Source: Martinezella lusitana (GTDB taxonomy: Bacteria; Pseudomonadota; Alphaproteobacteria; Rhizobiales; Rhizobiaceae). From it: DNA of 64,000 nt. Location: NCBI RefSeq assembly GCF_014207095.1, contig NZ_JACHBG010000001.1:744001-808000 (forward strand). The letters are read 5' to 3'. Made by a program: the position numbers and the translations under genes. The stretch's first letter is position 1. Every line of letters begins with the position of its first letter. The notes beneath the pieces are model-generated. The model made no database searches, had not been told where the DNA came from, and worked only from the letters and a program-made list of their open reading frames with translations. Positions 35,996 to 53,217 of the stretch are shown piece after piece.

Positions 35996-36514
35996 GTGGA
36001 AAGAGCGGAAAAACGCGAATTCGTCACGGAACTGAACGAAGTCTTCAAGGCTTCGGGTTCGGTTGTCGTGGCCCACTATGCTGGTGCTACAGTCGCTCAG
36101 ATGAACGATTTCCGTTCGAAGATGCGCGCTGCTGGCGGCACCGTCAAAGTCGCGAAGAACCGCCTGGCCAAAATTGCTCTTCAGGGCACGGACGCGGAAG
36201 GGATTTCCAATCTCTTCACCGGTCAGACGCTGATTGCATACAGCACTGACCCGATCACCGCTCCGAAGGTCGTAGTGGAATTCGCCAAGGGCAACGACAA
36301 GATCGTTGTACTCGGCGGTGCCATGGGAACAACAACGCTCAACGCCGAAGGTGTAAAGTCGCTCGCGACCCTGCCTTCGCTGGACGAGCTGCGCGCGAAG
36401 CTGCTGGGCATGATCCAGACTCCGGCTACCCGCATCGCAGGTGTTGTTGCAGCGCCGGCAAGTCAGCTTGCTCGCGTGTTCTCGGCCTACGCCAAGAAGG
36501 ACGAAGCCGCGTAA
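35996..36514 (+). CDS. rplJ: 50S ribosomal protein L10
   Basis: A 172-residue L10, the base of the L7/L12 stalk. It starts at GTG 35996 with GGAG upstream and reads [17 protein letters not shown], the usual rhizobial N-terminus. RNA-binding residues lie in [17 protein letters not shown], and the C-terminal helix [15 protein letters not shown] carries L12 dimers. The long leader upstream is the likely target of feedback control. rplL follows after 58 bases. Confidence 0.98.
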   Translation: MERAEKREFVTELNEVFKASGSVVVAHYAGATVAQMNDFRSKMRAAGGTVKVAKNRLAKIALQGTDAEGISNLFTGQTLIAYSTDPITAPKVVVEFAKGNDKIVVLGGAMGTTTLNAEGVKSLATLPSLDELRAKLLGMIQTPATRIAGVVAAPASQLARVFSAYAKKDEAA

Positions 36515-36572
36515 GGCGGTTTTTCGCTGTTCATAATCAACCAGTTCGAACCGAACAAAAGGAACTACTAAA

Positions 36573-36953
<381 letters not shown>

Positions 36954-36968
36954 GCTTGAAACTGCTTT

Positions 36969-37005
36969 GGGAGGTGGCTTCTTGCCATCTCCCATTTGCC
37001 GTTTT
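36969..37005 (+). terminator. Terminator or attenuator between rplL and rpoB
   Basis: A 10-bp stem GGGAGGTGGC / GCCATCTCCC (one G-T pair) with a TTCTT loop, then ATTTGCCGTTTTT. Partial termination here would lower rpoBC relative to rplJL, as known in enterobacteria. Confidence 0.6.
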
Positions 37006-37014
37006 TCTGAACGA

Positions 37015-37053
37015 ATTACCCAAAAGCCGCGGGAAAAACGGCTTTTGGGTAAT
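37015..37053 (+). other. Perfect 15-bp hairpin between rplL and rpoB
   Basis: ATTACCCAAAAGCCG (37015-37029) pairs perfectly with CGGCTTTTGGGTAAT (37039-37053) around a nine-base loop CGGGAAAAA. No T-tract follows, so it looks more like a double-strand processing site than a terminator. Confidence 0.7.
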
Positions 37054-37215
37054 GGGTTCTTCAAGAGGATGGTCTCAAACCGAACCGCGACGCAATCCGG
37101 CTGAGCGGTTTTCGGTTAGATAGACGAGATTGAACTACTCATTGATTGATGGGGCCGCCTGGCCAGCGTTTCCCATCCGTTGCAGGCCCGGGTGCAGGAT
37201 TTTAAAGGAGCGACG

Positions 37216-40200
37216 ATGGCTCAGACCCTTTCGTTCAACGGTCGCAGGCGCGTACGCAAGTTTTTTGGTAAGATTCCCGAAGTCGCGGAGATGCCGAACC
37301 TCATCGAGGTTCAGAAGGCATCCTACGATCAGTTTCTCATGGTCGAAGAACCCAAGGGCGGCCGCCCGGACGAAGGTCTTCAGACCGTCTTCAAGTCGGT
37401 TTTCCCGATCACCGATTTTTCCGGCGCTTCCATGCTGGAATTTGTTTCCTATGAATTCGAACCGCCGAAGTTCGACGTCGACGAGTGCCGCCAGCGCGAC
37501 CTGACCTATGCCGCGCCGCTGAAGGTGACCCTCCGTCTGATCGTGTTCGATATCGACGAGGATACCGGCGCGAAGTCCATCAAGGACATCAAGGAACAGA
37601 GCGTTTACATGGGCGACATGCCGCTCATGACGAACAACGGTACGTTCATCGTGAACGGCACCGAGCGCGTTATCGTGTCTCAGATGCACCGTTCGCCGGG
37701 CGTCTTCTTCGATCACGACAAGGGCAAGAGCCATTCTTCCGGCAAGCTGCTCTTTGCTGCTCGCGTCATCCCGTATCGTGGCTCCTGGCTCGATATCGAA
37801 TTCGACGCCAAGGACATCGTCTACGCCCGTATCGACCGCCGCCGCAAGATTCCGGTGACGTCGCTGCTGATGGCGCTCGGCATGGATGGCGAAGAAATTC
37901 TGTCGACCTTCTACACGAAGTCGCTCTATGAGCGCTCCGGCGACGGCTGGCGCATCCCGTTCAAGGCCGAAACGCTGAAGGGTGCCAAGACCGTTTCTGA
38001 CATGATCGACGCCGACACCGGCGAAGTCGTGGTCGAAGGCGGCAAGAAGCTGACCCCGCGTCTGCTGCGTCAGTTGCAGGACAAGGGCCTCAAGGCTCTC
38101 AAGGCTACCGACGAAGAACTGTACGGCCTCTTCCTGGCGGAGGACATCGTCAACTTCCAGACCGGTGAGATCTATCTCGAAGCCGGCGATGAAATCGACG
38201 AGAAGACTCTGCCTGTTATCCTGAAGGCCGGCTTCGACGAAATCCCGGTTCTCGGCATCGACCACATCAACGTCGGCGCCTACATCCGCAACACGCTGTC
38301 GGCCGACAAGAACGAGAACCGTCAGGACGCTCTGTTCGACATCTACCGCGTCATGCGTCCGGGTGAACCGCCGACCATGGAATCGGCCGAAGCCATGTTC
38401 AACTCGCTGTTCTTCGATGCGGAGCGTTACGACCTCTCTGCCGTTGGCCGCGTGAAGATGAACATGCGTCTCGACCTCGACGTCGAGGACACTGTCCGCA
38501 TCCTGCGCAAGGACGACATCCTGGCCGTGGTCAAGATGCTTGTCGAACTGCGTGACGGCAAGGGCGAGATCGACGACATCGACAACCTCGGCAACCGCCG
38601 CGTCCGTTCGGTCGGCGAGCTGATGGAAAATCAGTATCGTCTGGGCCTGCTGCGTATGGAGCGTGCGATCAAGGAACGTATGTCCTCGATCGAAATCGAC
38701 ACGGTCATGCCGCAGGATCTGATCAACGCAAAGCCGGCTGCTGCTGCTGTCCGCGAATTCTTCGGCTCCTCGCAGCTGTCGCAGTTCATGGACCAGGTGA
38801 ACCCGCTTTCGGAAATCACCCACAAGCGTCGTCTTTCGGCTCTCGGCCCGGGCGGTCTGACCCGCGAGCGCGCCGGCTTCGAAGTCCGCGACGTTCATCC
38901 GACGCACTACGGCCGTATTTGCCCGATCGAAACGCCGGAAGGTCCGAACATCGGCCTCATCAACTCGCTGGCGACCTTTGCCCGCGTCAACAAGTACGGC
39001 TTCATCGAAAGCCCTTATCGCCGCATCATTGACGGTAAGGTGACCAACGACGTGCTCTACCTCTCCGCCATGGAAGAGGCGAAGTACTACGTTGCTCAGG
39101 CCAATGCCGAGCTCGACGCCGACGGCTCCTTCATCGAGGAATTCGTCGTTTGCCGTCATGCCGGCGAAGTCATGCTCGCTCCGCGCGACAACATCAACCT
39201 GATGGACGTCTCGCCGAAGCAGCTGGTTTCGGTTGCTGCCGCTCTGATCCCGTTCCTGGAAAACGACGACGCCAACCGCGCTCTCATGGGCTCGAACATG
39301 CAGCGTCAGGCCGTGCCGCTTCTGCGTGCCGAAGCTCCGTTCGTCGGTACCGGTATGGAGCCGGTCGTCGCGCGTGACTCCGGTGCTGCTATCGGCGCCC
39401 GCCGCGGCGGCGTGGTCGACCAGGTCGACGCGACGCGTATCGTTATCCGCGCCACCGAAGACCTCGATCCGTCGAAGTCCGGCGTCGATATCTACCGCCT
39501 GATGAAGTTCCAGCGTTCCAACCAGAACACCTGCGTCAACCAGCGCCCGCTGGTCACCGTCGGTGACGTGGTCAACAAGGGCGACATCCTGGCAGACGGT
39601 CCGTCGACCGACCTCGGCGATCTGGCTCTCGGCCGGAACGTGCTCGTCGCGTTCATGCCGTGGAACGGCTACAACTACGAAGACTCGATCCTGCTCTCCG
39701 AGCGTATCGTTGCCGACGACGTGTTCACCTCCATCCACATCGAAGAATTCGAAGTGATGGCGCGTGACACCAAGCTCGGTCCGGAAGAAATCACCCGCGA
39801 CATTCCGAACGTTTCGGAAGAAGCGCTGAAGAACCTGGACGAAGCCGGCATCGTTTACATCGGCGCCGAAGTTCAGCCGGGCGATATCCTCGTCGGCAAG
39901 ATCACGCCGAAGGGCGAAAGCCCGATGACGCCGGAAGAAAAGCTCCTGCGCGCCATCTTTGGTGAAAAGGCATCGGACGTTCGCGATACCTCCATGCGCA
40001 TGCCGCCCGGTACCTACGGTACGGTCGTCGAAGTTCGCGTCTTCAACCGCCACGGCGTTGAGAAGGACGAACGCGCCATGGCGATCGAGCGCGAAGAGAT
40101 CGAGCGTCTCGCAAAGGACCGCGACGACGAGCAGGCGATCCTCGACCGCAACGTCTACGGCCGTCTGGTCGAGATGCTGCGCGGTCAGGTTGCTCTTGCT

Positions 40201-41358
40201 GGTCCGAAGGGCTTCAAGAAGGGCACGGAACTGTCGAACGCTGTCGTTTCGGAGTATCCGCGTTCGCAGTGGTGGATGTTCGCCGTAGAGGACGAAAAGG
40301 TCCAGGGCGAGCTGGAAGCTTTGCGCGGCCAGTACGACGAATCCAAGTCGCGCCTCGAACAGCGCTTCATGGACAAGGTCGAAAAGGTCCAGCGCGGCGA
40401 CGAAATGCCTCCGGGCGTCATGAAGATGGTCAAGGTCTTCGTCGCTGTTAAGCGCAAGATCCAGCCGGGCGACAAGATGGCAGGCCGTCACGGGAACAAG
40501 GGCGTGGTCTCGCGCATCGTTCCGGTTGAGGACATGCCGTTCCTCGAAGACGGTACGCATGTCGATATCGTGCTGAACCCGCTCGGCGTGCCCTCGCGCA
40601 TGAACGTCGGTCAGATTCTCGAAACGCACCTTGGTTGGGCTTGCGCCGGCATGGGTCGTCAGATCGGCGAACTGATCGAAGCCTACAAGGCGAGCGGCAA
40701 CATCGAGCCGCTGCGCAAGACGATCGACCTGGTCGTCGGCGACGGCCCGAAGAGCGACGACGTGCACGAGTATGACGATGCGTCGGTCCTGCGTCTGGCC
40801 GACCAGTGGAAGCGTGGTGTGTCCATCGCGACCCCGGTCTTCGACGGTGCCGGCGAAGCGGATGTCAACGAGATGCTGGCAATGGCAGGTCTCAAGCAGA
40901 CCGGTCAGTCGACGCTGTACGACGGTCGTACCGGCGAGCAGTTCGACCGCCAGGTCACGGTTGGCTACATCTACATGCTGAAGCTGAACCACCTTGTCGA
41001 CGACAAGATCCACGCCCGTTCGATCGGTCCGTACTCGCTCGTCACCCAGCAGCCGCTGGGCGGTAAGGCGCAGTTCGGCGGTCAGCGCTTCGGCGAAATG
41101 GAAGTCTGGGCGCTTGAAGCTTACGGTGCAGCCTACACGCTGCAGGAAATGCTCACGGTCAAGTCGGACGACGTGGCCGGCCGTACGAAGGTCTACGAAG
41201 CCATCGTTCGTGGCGACGATACTTTCGAAGCGGGCATTCCGGAAAGCTTCAACGTTCTCGTCAAGGAAATGCGCTCGCTGGGCCTCAGCGTCGAACTGGA
41301 AAATTCCAAGGTCGACGATCTGCAGACGGCAAGCCAGCTTTCAGACGCGGCTGAGTAA
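37216..41358 (+). CDS. rpoB: DNA-directed RNA polymerase subunit beta
   Basis: A 1380-residue beta subunit, the usual alphaproteobacterial size. The ATG at 37216 has AAAGGAG upstream and gives [19 protein letters not shown]. The rifampicin region reads [16 protein letters not shown] then [10 protein letters not shown], with the residues equivalent to D516, H526 and S531 as wild type and V in place of N518. Other conserved parts are [16 protein letters not shown] and [12 protein letters not shown]. rpoC follows after 190 bases. Confidence 0.98.
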   Translation: MAQTLSFNGRRRVRKFFGKIPEVAEMPNLIEVQKASYDQFLMVEEPKGGRPDEGLQTVFKSVFPITDFSGASMLEFVSYEFEPPKFDVDECRQRDLTYAAPLKVTLRLIVFDIDEDTGAKSIKDIKEQSVYMGDMPLMTNNGTFIVNGTERVIVSQMHRSPGVFFDHDKGKSHSSGKLLFAARVIPYRGSWLDIEFDAKDIVYARIDRRRKIPVTSLLMALGMDGEEILSTFYTKSLYERSGDGWRIPFKAETLKGAKTVSDMIDADTGEVVVEGGKKLTPRLLRQLQDKGLKALKATDEELYGLFLAEDIVNFQTGEIYLEAGDEIDEKTLPVILKAGFDEIPVLGIDHINVGAYIRNTLSADKNENRQDALFDIYRVMRPGEPPTMESAEAMFNSLFFDAERYDLSAVGRVKMNMRLDLDVEDTVRILRKDDILAVVKMLVELRDGKGEIDDIDNLGNRRVRSVGELMENQYRLGLLRMERAIKERMSSIEIDTVMPQDLINAKPAAAAVREFFGSSQLSQFMDQVNPLSEITHKRRLSALGPGGLTRERAGFEVRDVHPTHYGRICPIETPEGPNIGLINSLATFARVNKYGFIESPYRRIIDGKVTNDVLYLSAMEEAKYYVAQANAELDADGSFIEEFVVCRHAGEVMLAPRDNINLMDVSPKQLVSVAAALIPFLENDDANRALMGSNMQRQAVPLLRAEAPFVGTGMEPVVARDSGAAIGARRGGVVDQVDATRIVIRATEDLDPSKSGVDIYRLMKFQRSNQNTCVNQRPLVTVGDVVNKGDILADGPSTDLGDLALGRNVLVAFMPWNGYNYEDSILLSERIVADDVFTSIHIEEFEVMARDTKLGPEEITRDIPNVSEEALKNLDEAGIVYIGAEVQPGDILVGKITPKGESPMTPEEKLLRAIFGEKASDVRDTSMRMPPGTYGTVVEVRVFNRHGVEKDERAMAIEREEIERLAKDRDDEQAILDRNVYGRLVEMLRGQVALAGPKGFKKGTELSNAVVSEYPRSQWWMFAVEDEKVQGELEALRGQYDESKSRLEQRFMDKVEKVQRGDEMPPGVMKMVKVFVAVKRKIQPGDKMAGRHGNKGVVSRIVPVEDMPFLEDGTHVDIVLNPLGVPSRMNVGQILETHLGWACAGMGRQIGELIEAYKASGNIEPLRKTIDLVVGDGPKSDDVHEYDDASVLRLADQWKRGVSIATPVFDGAGEADVNEMLAMAGLKQTGQSTLYDGRTGEQFDRQVTVGYIYMLKLNHLVDDKIHARSIGPYSLVTQQPLGGKAQFGGQRFGEMEVWALEAYGAAYTLQEMLTVKSDDVAGRTKVYEAIVRGDDTFEAGIPESFNVLVKEMRSLGLSVELENSKVDDLQTASQLSDAAE

Positions 41359-41369
41359 CAATCGATAGG

Positions 41370-41427
41370 GTGCGCGCTGCGAGGCAGCGCGCACCGTTCC
41401 AGCCGGCGCCCGGTTTCGGGTAGCGCC
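41370..41427 (+). other. Two hairpins between rpoB and rpoC
   Basis: GTGCGCGCTGC (41370-41380) pairs perfectly with GCAGCGCGCAC (41384-41394) around GAG. A second stem GGCGCCCG / CGGG-TA-GCGCC spans 41405-41427. Neither has a T-tract; they may stabilise or process the rpoBC message. Confidence 0.6.
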
Positions 41428-41548
41428 AGGCAGGGACGGTTTCGCCGCATTTTGCGGTTATTGTCGTTTTAGTGCGTCAGTCCGGTTCCCGGGAATTTGC
41501 CGGCACTGATTGCAGTTCGAGGGCGCTTCGCCCCAAAAGGAGATAGGC

Positions 41549-45760
<4,212 letters not shown>

Positions 45761-45784
45761 GCGGTTTTGGACATAGAAAATCAA

Positions 45785-45818
45785 AAACCGCCCGGAGCGA
45801 TCCGGGCGGTTTCTTTTT
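45785..45818 (+). terminator. Rho-independent terminator of rpoBC
   Basis: A 12-bp perfect stem AAACCGCCCGGA / TCCGGGCGGTTT with a GCGA loop, followed by CTTTTT. Confidence 0.95.
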
Positions 45819-45884
45819 GTCTAAAGCTCATACGTGAAAGGTGAGGGCGGTCTGGTGGTCGCCTTGCCGCGATGCCGCTTGCGC

Positions 45885-46178
45885 TCAGCGGAAGCGGATG
45901 ATCGCGACTTCGCCTTCGAGCGCGCCCTGGTAGGCCGAGGCGTGCGGCTCTTCGTCCGGAATATCCGTCAGCAGGCCGATCTGATCCAGGTCTGCCTCTA
46001 TGAAGCCTTCCTCTGCAAGTGCATTGAGCGCTTCGCGCACGGCAGTGTCGTCATCCGGCGCCTTCAACATCACATGCAGGTCGATGCCTTCGCCGCCATC
46101 GGTCTCATAGCCTTTGCCGATGATGATGAAGACCATGGGACCATCGGAATTATTGTCGTTGTCTGGCGCAGTAATCAT
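45885..46178 (-). CDS. Small acidic protein of unknown function
   Basis: A 97-residue protein. The ATG at 46178 is chosen because GAAGGAAG lies five bases upstream; the longer frame up to 46289 has no such site. It starts MITAPDNDNNSDGPMVFIIIGKG and continues with an acidic helix (DDDTAVREALNALAEEGFIEADLDQIG) and a strand GALEGEVAIIRFR. There is no signal peptide or membrane helix. It lies between the rpoBC terminator and the str operon, facing rpoC. I recognise no family. Confidence 0.75.
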   Translation of the reverse strand: MITAPDNDNNSDGPMVFIIIGKGYETDGGEGIDLHVMLKAPDDDTAVREALNALAEEGFIEADLDQIGLLTDIPDEEPHASAYQGALEGEVAIIRFR

Positions 46179-46686
46179 GAATCTTCCTTCGGGAGTATCG
46201 AATCGACCCGGCGATTCCTTTGTTAGGGCAGGGCGTCGGATGAAAATGCCTTTCGGTGATTCCTTATAGGGATTTTGGCGAAATACCAAAGTCCATCTTG
46301 CCGAAGGGACGGCATTTCCCTATTGAAAGCGCCAAATGGCTGGTTTTCCCGGGCTTCCGGGCCTTTGTGACAAAGATAATTTCTTAACCGGCCTTGACGA
46401 ACCGGCGTGAAACCAGTAGTACCGCCGCCATCGGAACCCATGTGAGGCATGGTCGTTCGGGGCGACGCGCCCTGAAGTTCACCTCAAACAAGGTTCTAAA
46501 ACGCACGTTGAAGACACGAATGCTGCACGCAAGACGCCACTCTAGGTGTCCTCTGCTTTTTTGTGGTCCATCTGCGAAAGCGGATCGGGCCACGTTTTGC
46601 GCATTGAGACGATCGTGTGTCGTTGCCGGTGACGGCGATAATCATGCCCGCAAGGGTGTCGAGATAGATTTACAAGGGATGGTTGA
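46179..46686. other. Divergent intergenic region before rpsL
   Basis: These 508 bases hold no convincing gene; short open frames lack ribosome binding sites and family features. The region must carry the promoter of the small gene at 46178 and the str operon promoter and leader. A palindrome CTTTGTGACAAAG is at about 46362-46374. No leader RNA family is recognised. Confidence 0.5.
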
Positions 46687-47058
46687 ATGCCTACCGTAAA
46701 CCAGCTGATCCGCAAGCCTCGCCAGGCGCAGGTAAAGCGTAACAAGGTTCCCGCTCTCCAGGAGAACCCGCAGAAGCGCGGCGTTTGCACCCGCGTCTAC
46801 ACGACCACGCCGAAGAAGCCGAACTCGGCTCTGCGTAAGGTCGCAAAGATCCGTCTGACCAACGGCTTCGAAGTCATTGGTTACATTCCCGGCGAAGGTC
46901 ATAACCTTCAGGAACACTCCGTCGTCATGATCCGTGGCGGCCGCGTAAAGGACCTTCCGGGTGTCCGTTATCACATCATCCGCGGCGTTCTCGATACCCA
47001 GGGTGTCAAGAACCGCAAGCAGCGCCGTTCGAAGTACGGTGCGAAGCGTCCGAAGTAA
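46687..47058 (+). CDS. rpsL: 30S ribosomal protein S12
   Basis: A 123-residue S12, part of the decoding centre. The streptomycin-related lysines are wild type in [12 protein letters not shown] and [14 protein letters not shown]. It also has the [11 protein letters not shown] segment. It heads the str operon rpsL-rpsG-fusA-tuf. An AAGGGATGG stretch precedes the ATG. The long gap before it is its probable promoter region. Confidence 0.98.
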
Positions 47059-47116
47059 TTCGGTTTCAGATAATCCGGCGCTGCGCGAGGTTCTCCGCGT
47101 GGTGAGGCGCCGCTAA

Positions 47117-47608
<492 letters not shown>

Positions 47609-47638
47609 TCCCGAACGGTTTCGGAAAGGCAGTCCATT

Positions 47639-49738
47639 ATGGCTCGCGAATATAAAATCGAAGACTACCGCAATTTCGGTATCATGGCGCACATCGACGC
47701 CGGCAAGACCACGACCACCGAGCGTATTCTTTACTACACCGGCAAGTCGCACAAGATCGGCGAAGTGCACGACGGCGCAGCCACGATGGACTGGATGGAG
47801 CAGGAGCAGGAGCGTGGCATCACGATCACCTCCGCTGCTACGACCACCTTCTGGAAGGGCCGCGACGGCAAGACCCGCCGCTTCAACATCATCGACACCC
47901 CCGGCCACGTTGACTTCACCATCGAAGTGGAACGTTCGCTGCGCGTTCTCGACGGTGCTATCGCTCTGCTCGACGCCAACGCCGGCGTAGAGCCGCAGAC
48001 GGAAACCGTCTGGCGTCAGGCTGAGAAGTATCATGTTCCGCGCATGATCTTCTGCAACAAGATGGACAAGACCGGCGCTGACTTCTATCGCTCGGTTGAG
48101 ATGATCAAGACCCGCCTCGGCGCTACCGCCGTCGTCATGCAGCTGCCGATCGGCGCTGAAAGCGACTTCAAGGGCGTTATCGACCTGATCGAGATGAACG
48201 CTCTCATCTGGCGTGACGAATCGCTCGGCGCTCAGTGGGACGTCGTCGAAATTCCGGAAGACATGAAGGCAAAGGCTGCCGAATACCGCGAAAAGCTGAT
48301 CGAGACCGTTGTCGAGATCGACGAAGCCGCGACTGAGGCCTACCTCGAAGGCAACCTGCCTGACAACGATCAGATCCGTGCGCTCGTCCGTCGCGGCACG
48401 ATCGACGTCAAGTTCCATCCGATGTTCTGCGGCACCGCCTTCAAGAACAAGGGTGTTCAGCCGCTGCTCGACGCCGTTGTCGATTACCTGCCGTCGCCGC
48501 TCGACATCCCGGCGATCAAGGGCATCGATTTCAAGACCGACGCCGAGATCGAACGTCACGCTGACGACAGCGAGCCGTTGTCCATGCTGGCATTCAAGAT
48601 CATGAACGATCCCTTCGTCGGTTCGCTCACCTTCGCTCGCATCTATTCCGGCAAGCTCGAAAAGGGCGCATCGGTCATCAACACGGTCAAGGACAAGCGC
48701 GAGCGCGTCGGCCGTATGCTGCAGATGCACTCGAACTCGCGTGAAGACATCGAAGAAGCCTTCGCTGGCGACATCGTTGCTTTGGCCGGCCTCAAGGAAA
48801 CCACCACTGGCGATACGCTCTGCGATCCGCTGAAGCCGGTTATCCTCGAGCGCATGGAATTCCCCGAGCCGGTCATTCAGATCGCGATCGAGCCGAAGAC
48901 CAAGGGCGACCAGGAAAAGATGGGCCTCGCGCTCAACCGCCTGGCTGCAGAAGACCCGTCCTTCCGCGTCAAGACGGACCAGGAATCGGGCCAGACCATC
49001 ATCGCAGGCATGGGTGAACTCCACCTCGACATCATCGTCGACCGTATGCGTCGTGAATTCAAGGTTGAAGCAAGCGTCGGCGCGCCGCAGGTTGCTTACC
49101 GCGAAACCATCACGCGTCAGACGGAAAAGGACTACACCCACAAGAAGCAGTCTGGCGGTACCGGTCAGTTCGCTCGCGTCAAGATCGTGTTCGAACCAAA
49201 CCCGGACGGCGACGACTTCAAGTTCGAGTCCAAGATCGTCGGCGGTTCTGTTCCGAAGGAATACATTCCGGGCGTTCAGAAGGGTATCGAAAGCGTTCTG
49301 TCTTCGGGCCCGCTGGCTGGCTTCCCGATGCTCGGCGTCAAGGCGACGCTCATCGACGGTGCCTTCCACGATGTTGACTCGTCGGTTCTGGCCTTCGAAA
49401 TCGCTTCCCGCGCTTGCTTCCGTGAAGCAGCTCGCGAAGCCGGTGCTCAGCTCCTCGAGCCGATGATGAAGGTCGAAGTCGTAACGCCGGAAGACTACGT
49501 CGGCGACGTCATCGGCGACTTGAACTCGCGTCGTGGCCAGATCCAGGGCCAGGAAAGCCGCGGTATCGCTGTTGTCATCAACGCAAACGTCCCGCTGGCA
49601 AACATGTTCAAGTACGTCGACAACCTGCGTTCGATGTCTCAGGGTCGTGCACAGTACACGATGACCTTCGATCATTACGCGCCGGTTCCGTCGAACGTCG
49701 CACAGGAAATCCAGGCAAAGTATTCCGGTCAGAAGTGA
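47639..49738 (+). CDS. fusA: Elongation factor G
   Basis: A 699-residue EF-G, the GTPase that drives translocation. The GTPase motifs are [13 protein letters not shown] (P-loop), DTPGHVDFT (G3) and NKMDKTGAD (G4). Domain IV includes the loop with [12 protein letters not shown]. It follows rpsG by 30 bases and is followed by tuf after 67 bases. The domain order and length match the canonical housekeeping EF-G. Confidence 0.98.
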   Translation: MAREYKIEDYRNFGIMAHIDAGKTTTTERILYYTGKSHKIGEVHDGAATMDWMEQEQERGITITSAATTTFWKGRDGKTRRFNIIDTPGHVDFTIEVERSLRVLDGAIALLDANAGVEPQTETVWRQAEKYHVPRMIFCNKMDKTGADFYRSVEMIKTRLGATAVVMQLPIGAESDFKGVIDLIEMNALIWRDESLGAQWDVVEIPEDMKAKAAEYREKLIETVVEIDEAATEAYLEGNLPDNDQIRALVRRGTIDVKFHPMFCGTAFKNKGVQPLLDAVVDYLPSPLDIPAIKGIDFKTDAEIERHADDSEPLSMLAFKIMNDPFVGSLTFARIYSGKLEKGASVINTVKDKRERVGRMLQMHSNSREDIEEAFAGDIVALAGLKETTTGDTLCDPLKPVILERMEFPEPVIQIAIEPKTKGDQEKMGLALNRLAAEDPSFRVKTDQESGQTIIAGMGELHLDIIVDRMRREFKVEASVGAPQVAYRETITRQTEKDYTHKKQSGGTGQFARVKIVFEPNPDGDDFKFESKIVGGSVPKEYIPGVQKGIESVLSSGPLAGFPMLGVKATLIDGAFHDVDSSVLAFEIASRACFREAAREAGAQLLEPMMKVEVVTPEDYVGDVIGDLNSRRGQIQGQESRGIAVVINANVPLANMFKYVDNLRSMSQGRAQYTMTFDHYAPVPSNVAQEIQAKYSGQK

Positions 49739-49805
49739 CCGGAATACCAATTGACCGATAACAAGAATTGATCCCTTCGGGGACAGGAAAAATGGAGAGC
49801 CGAAA

Positions 49806-50981
<1,176 letters not shown>

Positions 50982-51294
50982 TTCGAAGCCGGCCACTCCA
51001 CCCGAGTGGCCGATTCGATGACAATATTATGATGCAAGCGGCAGTAGCCGCTTGCTTATGACATGGAAATGTTGCAAATGGCGCGCGAGCGTGATTTGCG
51101 CTCTGCTTCGGATGACGAAGCGGGCAGTGAAATTAACAATAAGGTGGACCGAAAGGTCTAGCAGAGTGGATGGGGATGCCGCAGCCGGCGTCCCTCTCGA
51201 TCTTTGAAACCGGTGGTCCGCCTTAGGAAAAAGAACAATCCGTGCCTGTTTTTTTAACGGCACGCGAGATAACAAAACACAAGGATAACGTCGA
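50982..51294 (+). promoter_or_regulatory. Structured leader between tuf copy 2 and rpsJ
   Basis: These 313 bases hold no gene but several stems: CGGCCACTC / GAGTGGCCG (50990-51012), GCAAGCGGC / GCCGCTTGC (51034-51055), a long-range stem AAGGTGGACC (51141-51150) with GGTCCGCCTT (51215-51224), an enclosed hairpin GGGATGCCG / CGGCGTCCC (51173-51194), and CGTGCC / GGCACG (51241-51264) just before rpsJ. GACC-GAAA-GGTC (51147-51158) would compete with the long-range stem. The layout suggests a regulated S10-operon leader. Confidence 0.6.
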
Positions 51295-51603
51295 ATGAAC
51301 GGCCAAAATATCCGCATTCGCCTGAAGGCGTTCGATCACCGGATTCTCGATGCTTCCACGCGCGAGATCGTGTCGACGGCGAAGCGCACCGGTGCTAGCG
51401 TCCGGGGCCCCGTTCCGCTTCCGACCCGTATCGAGAAGTTCACGGTTAACCGGTCCCCACACATCGACAAGAAGAGCCGCGAGCAGTTCGAGATGCGCAC
51501 GCATAAGCGCCTCCTCGACATCGTTGACCCGACCCCGCAGACGGTAGACGCGCTGATGAAGCTCGATCTCGCCGCCGGTGTCGATGTTGAGATCAAGCTC
51601 TGA
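51295..51603 (+). CDS. rpsJ: 30S ribosomal protein S10
   Basis: A 102-residue S10, part of the 30S head and also the NusE antitermination factor that contacts NusB and NusG. It starts [19 protein letters not shown] and has the [19 protein letters not shown] loop. It is the first gene of the S10 operon. The structured 313-base region before it may mediate feedback by a ribosomal protein, as L4 does in E. coli. Confidence 0.98.
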   Translation: MNGQNIRIRLKAFDHRILDASTREIVSTAKRTGASVRGPVPLPTRIEKFTVNRSPHIDKKSREQFEMRTHKRLLDIVDPTPQTVDALMKLDLAAGVDVEIKL

Positions 51604-51640
51604 GACCTGGTTCTCGAGCTGAGTGAGAAGGATTGAACCG

Positions 51641-52282
51641 ATGCGTTCAGGTGTGATTGCACAGAAGGTGGGAATGACCCGCGTCTATAACGACGCCGGC
51701 GAGCATGTCCCGGTAACCGTATTGCGTTTGGATGGCTGCCAGGTCGTAGCCCAGCGCACAGTTGAAAAGAATGGCTACACCGCAGTTCAGCTGGGTGCCG
51801 GCCAGGCTAAAGTTAAGAACACGACGAAGGCCCTGCGCGGTCATTTCGCCGTCGCAAGCGTTGAGCCGAAGGCCAAGCTCGTTGAATTCCGTGTTACGGA
51901 CGACAACCTGCTTGAAGTCGGCACCGAGCTTAAGGCTGCTCACTTCACGGCGGGTCAGCTCGTCGACGTGACCGGCACGACGATCGGTAAGGGTTTTGCC
52001 GGCGCTATGAAGCGTCACGGCTTCGGCGGTCTGCGTGCTACGCACGGTGTGTCGGTTTCGCACCGCTCGCACGGTTCGACCGGTTCGCGCCAGGACCCCG
52101 GCAAGGTGTTCAAGAACAAGAAGATGGCTGGTCACATGGGCCAGACGCGCGTGACGACGCAGAACCTTGAAGTGGTTTCGACCGATGAAGATCGCGGTCT
52201 GATCCTCGTCAAGGGCGCGGTTCCCGGCTCCAAGGGCGCCTGGATCATCGTGCGCGATGCCGTCAAGTCGGCCGCGAAGTAA
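51641..52282 (+). CDS. rplC: 50S ribosomal protein L3
   Basis: A 213-residue L3, which binds near the 23S 3' end and initiates 50S assembly. ATG 51641 ([20 protein letters not shown]) is preferred to an upstream start because it gives the family length and has GAAGGATT nearby. The loop segment [20 protein letters not shown] reaches towards the peptidyl transferase centre. rplD starts 13 bases later. Confidence 0.98.
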   Translation: MRSGVIAQKVGMTRVYNDAGEHVPVTVLRLDGCQVVAQRTVEKNGYTAVQLGAGQAKVKNTTKALRGHFAVASVEPKAKLVEFRVTDDNLLEVGTELKAAHFTAGQLVDVTGTTIGKGFAGAMKRHGFGGLRATHGVSVSHRSHGSTGSRQDPGKVFKNKKMAGHMGQTRVTTQNLEVVSTDEDRGLILVKGAVPGSKGAWIIVRDAVKSAAK

Positions 52283-52295
52283 GGGAGCCAAACCA

Positions 52296-52916
52296 ATGGA
52301 ATTGAACGTCAAGACCCTCGAGGGCAAAGACGCTGGGAAGGTTTCCCTTTCTGACGCGATTTTCGGCCTGGAGCCGCGTGAAGACATTCTCGCCCGCGTC
52401 ATTCGCTGGCAGCTTGCCAAAAAGCAGCAGGGCACGCATCAGGCCAAGGGCCGCGCGGACGTAGCCCGCACCGGCGCCAAGATGTACAAGCAGAAGGGTA
52501 CGGGCCGGGCTCGTCACCATTCGGCTCGCGCTCCGCAGTTCCGCGGCGGTGGTAAGGCTCACGGCCCGGTTACCCGCAGCCACGAGCACGATCTGCCGAA
52601 GAAGGTTCGCGCCCTCGGCCTGCGTCACGCTCTGTCTGCCAAGCTGAAGTCCGAAGACGTCATCGTCATCGACAGCCTGATTGCAGCTGATGCGAAGACC
52701 AAGGCTCTGGCCAGCACTTTCGAGACGCTCGGCCTGACCAACGCGCTGTTCATCGGCGGTGCCGAATTGGACAACAACTTCAAGCTCGCAGCCCAGAACA
52801 TCCCGAACATCGATGTTCTGCCGGTTCAGGGCATCAACGTTTACGACATCCTGCGCCGTGGCAAGCTCGTCCTGTCCAAGGCCGCAGTTGAAGCTCTAGA
52901 GGAGCGATTCAAGTGA
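52296..52916 (+). CDS. rplD: 50S ribosomal protein L4
   Basis: A 206-residue L4, whose extended loop lines the peptide exit tunnel. That loop is seen in [23 protein letters not shown]. In E. coli L4 also represses the S10 operon. ATG 52296 has AAGGGAG upstream. The stop overlaps the rplW start by four bases (GTGA), so the two are translationally coupled. Confidence 0.98.
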   Translation: MELNVKTLEGKDAGKVSLSDAIFGLEPREDILARVIRWQLAKKQQGTHQAKGRADVARTGAKMYKQKGTGRARHHSARAPQFRGGGKAHGPVTRSHEHDLPKKVRALGLRHALSAKLKSEDVIVIDSLIAADAKTKALASTFETLGLTNALFIGGAELDNNFKLAAQNIPNIDVLPVQGINVYDILRRGKLVLSKAAVEALEERFK

Positions 52917-53206
52917 CGGATCTTCGCCATTACGATGTGATCGTTTCTCCTGCGATCACCGAAAAGTCCACCCTGCTTTCGGACAATAACCAGGTTGTTT
53001 TCAACGTTGCCAAGACCGCGACGAAGCCTGAAATCAAGGCTGCCGTCGAAGCGCTGTTCGGCGTCAAGGTTACGGCCGTTAACACCCTGCTGCGCCTGGG
53101 CAAGACCAAGCGGTTCAAAGGTCTCGTCGGCAAGCAGAAGGACGTGAAGAAGGCTATCGTGACACTCGCCGAAGGCCAGTCGATCGACGTCTCCACCGGT
53201 CTCTGA
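52913..53206 (+). CDS. rplW: 50S ribosomal protein L23
   Basis: A 97-residue L23 at the exit tunnel mouth, where trigger factor and SRP dock. The GTG start overlaps the rplD stop. The protein reads [20 protein letters not shown] with the conserved [20 protein letters not shown] lies seven bases before the start, inside rplD. rplB follows after 11 bases. Confidence 0.98.
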   Translation: MTDLRHYDVIVSPAITEKSTLLSDNNQVVFNVAKTATKPEIKAAVEALFGVKVTAVNTLLRLGKTKRFKGLVGKQKDVKKAIVTLAEGQSIDVSTGL

Positions 53207-53217
53207 GGAATAAGAAA

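Noticed and set aside
37135..41013. 1292-codon open frame antisense to rpoB
   Set aside because: It mirrors rpoB exactly, has no family motifs, and arises from the strong third-position GC bias of the real gene.
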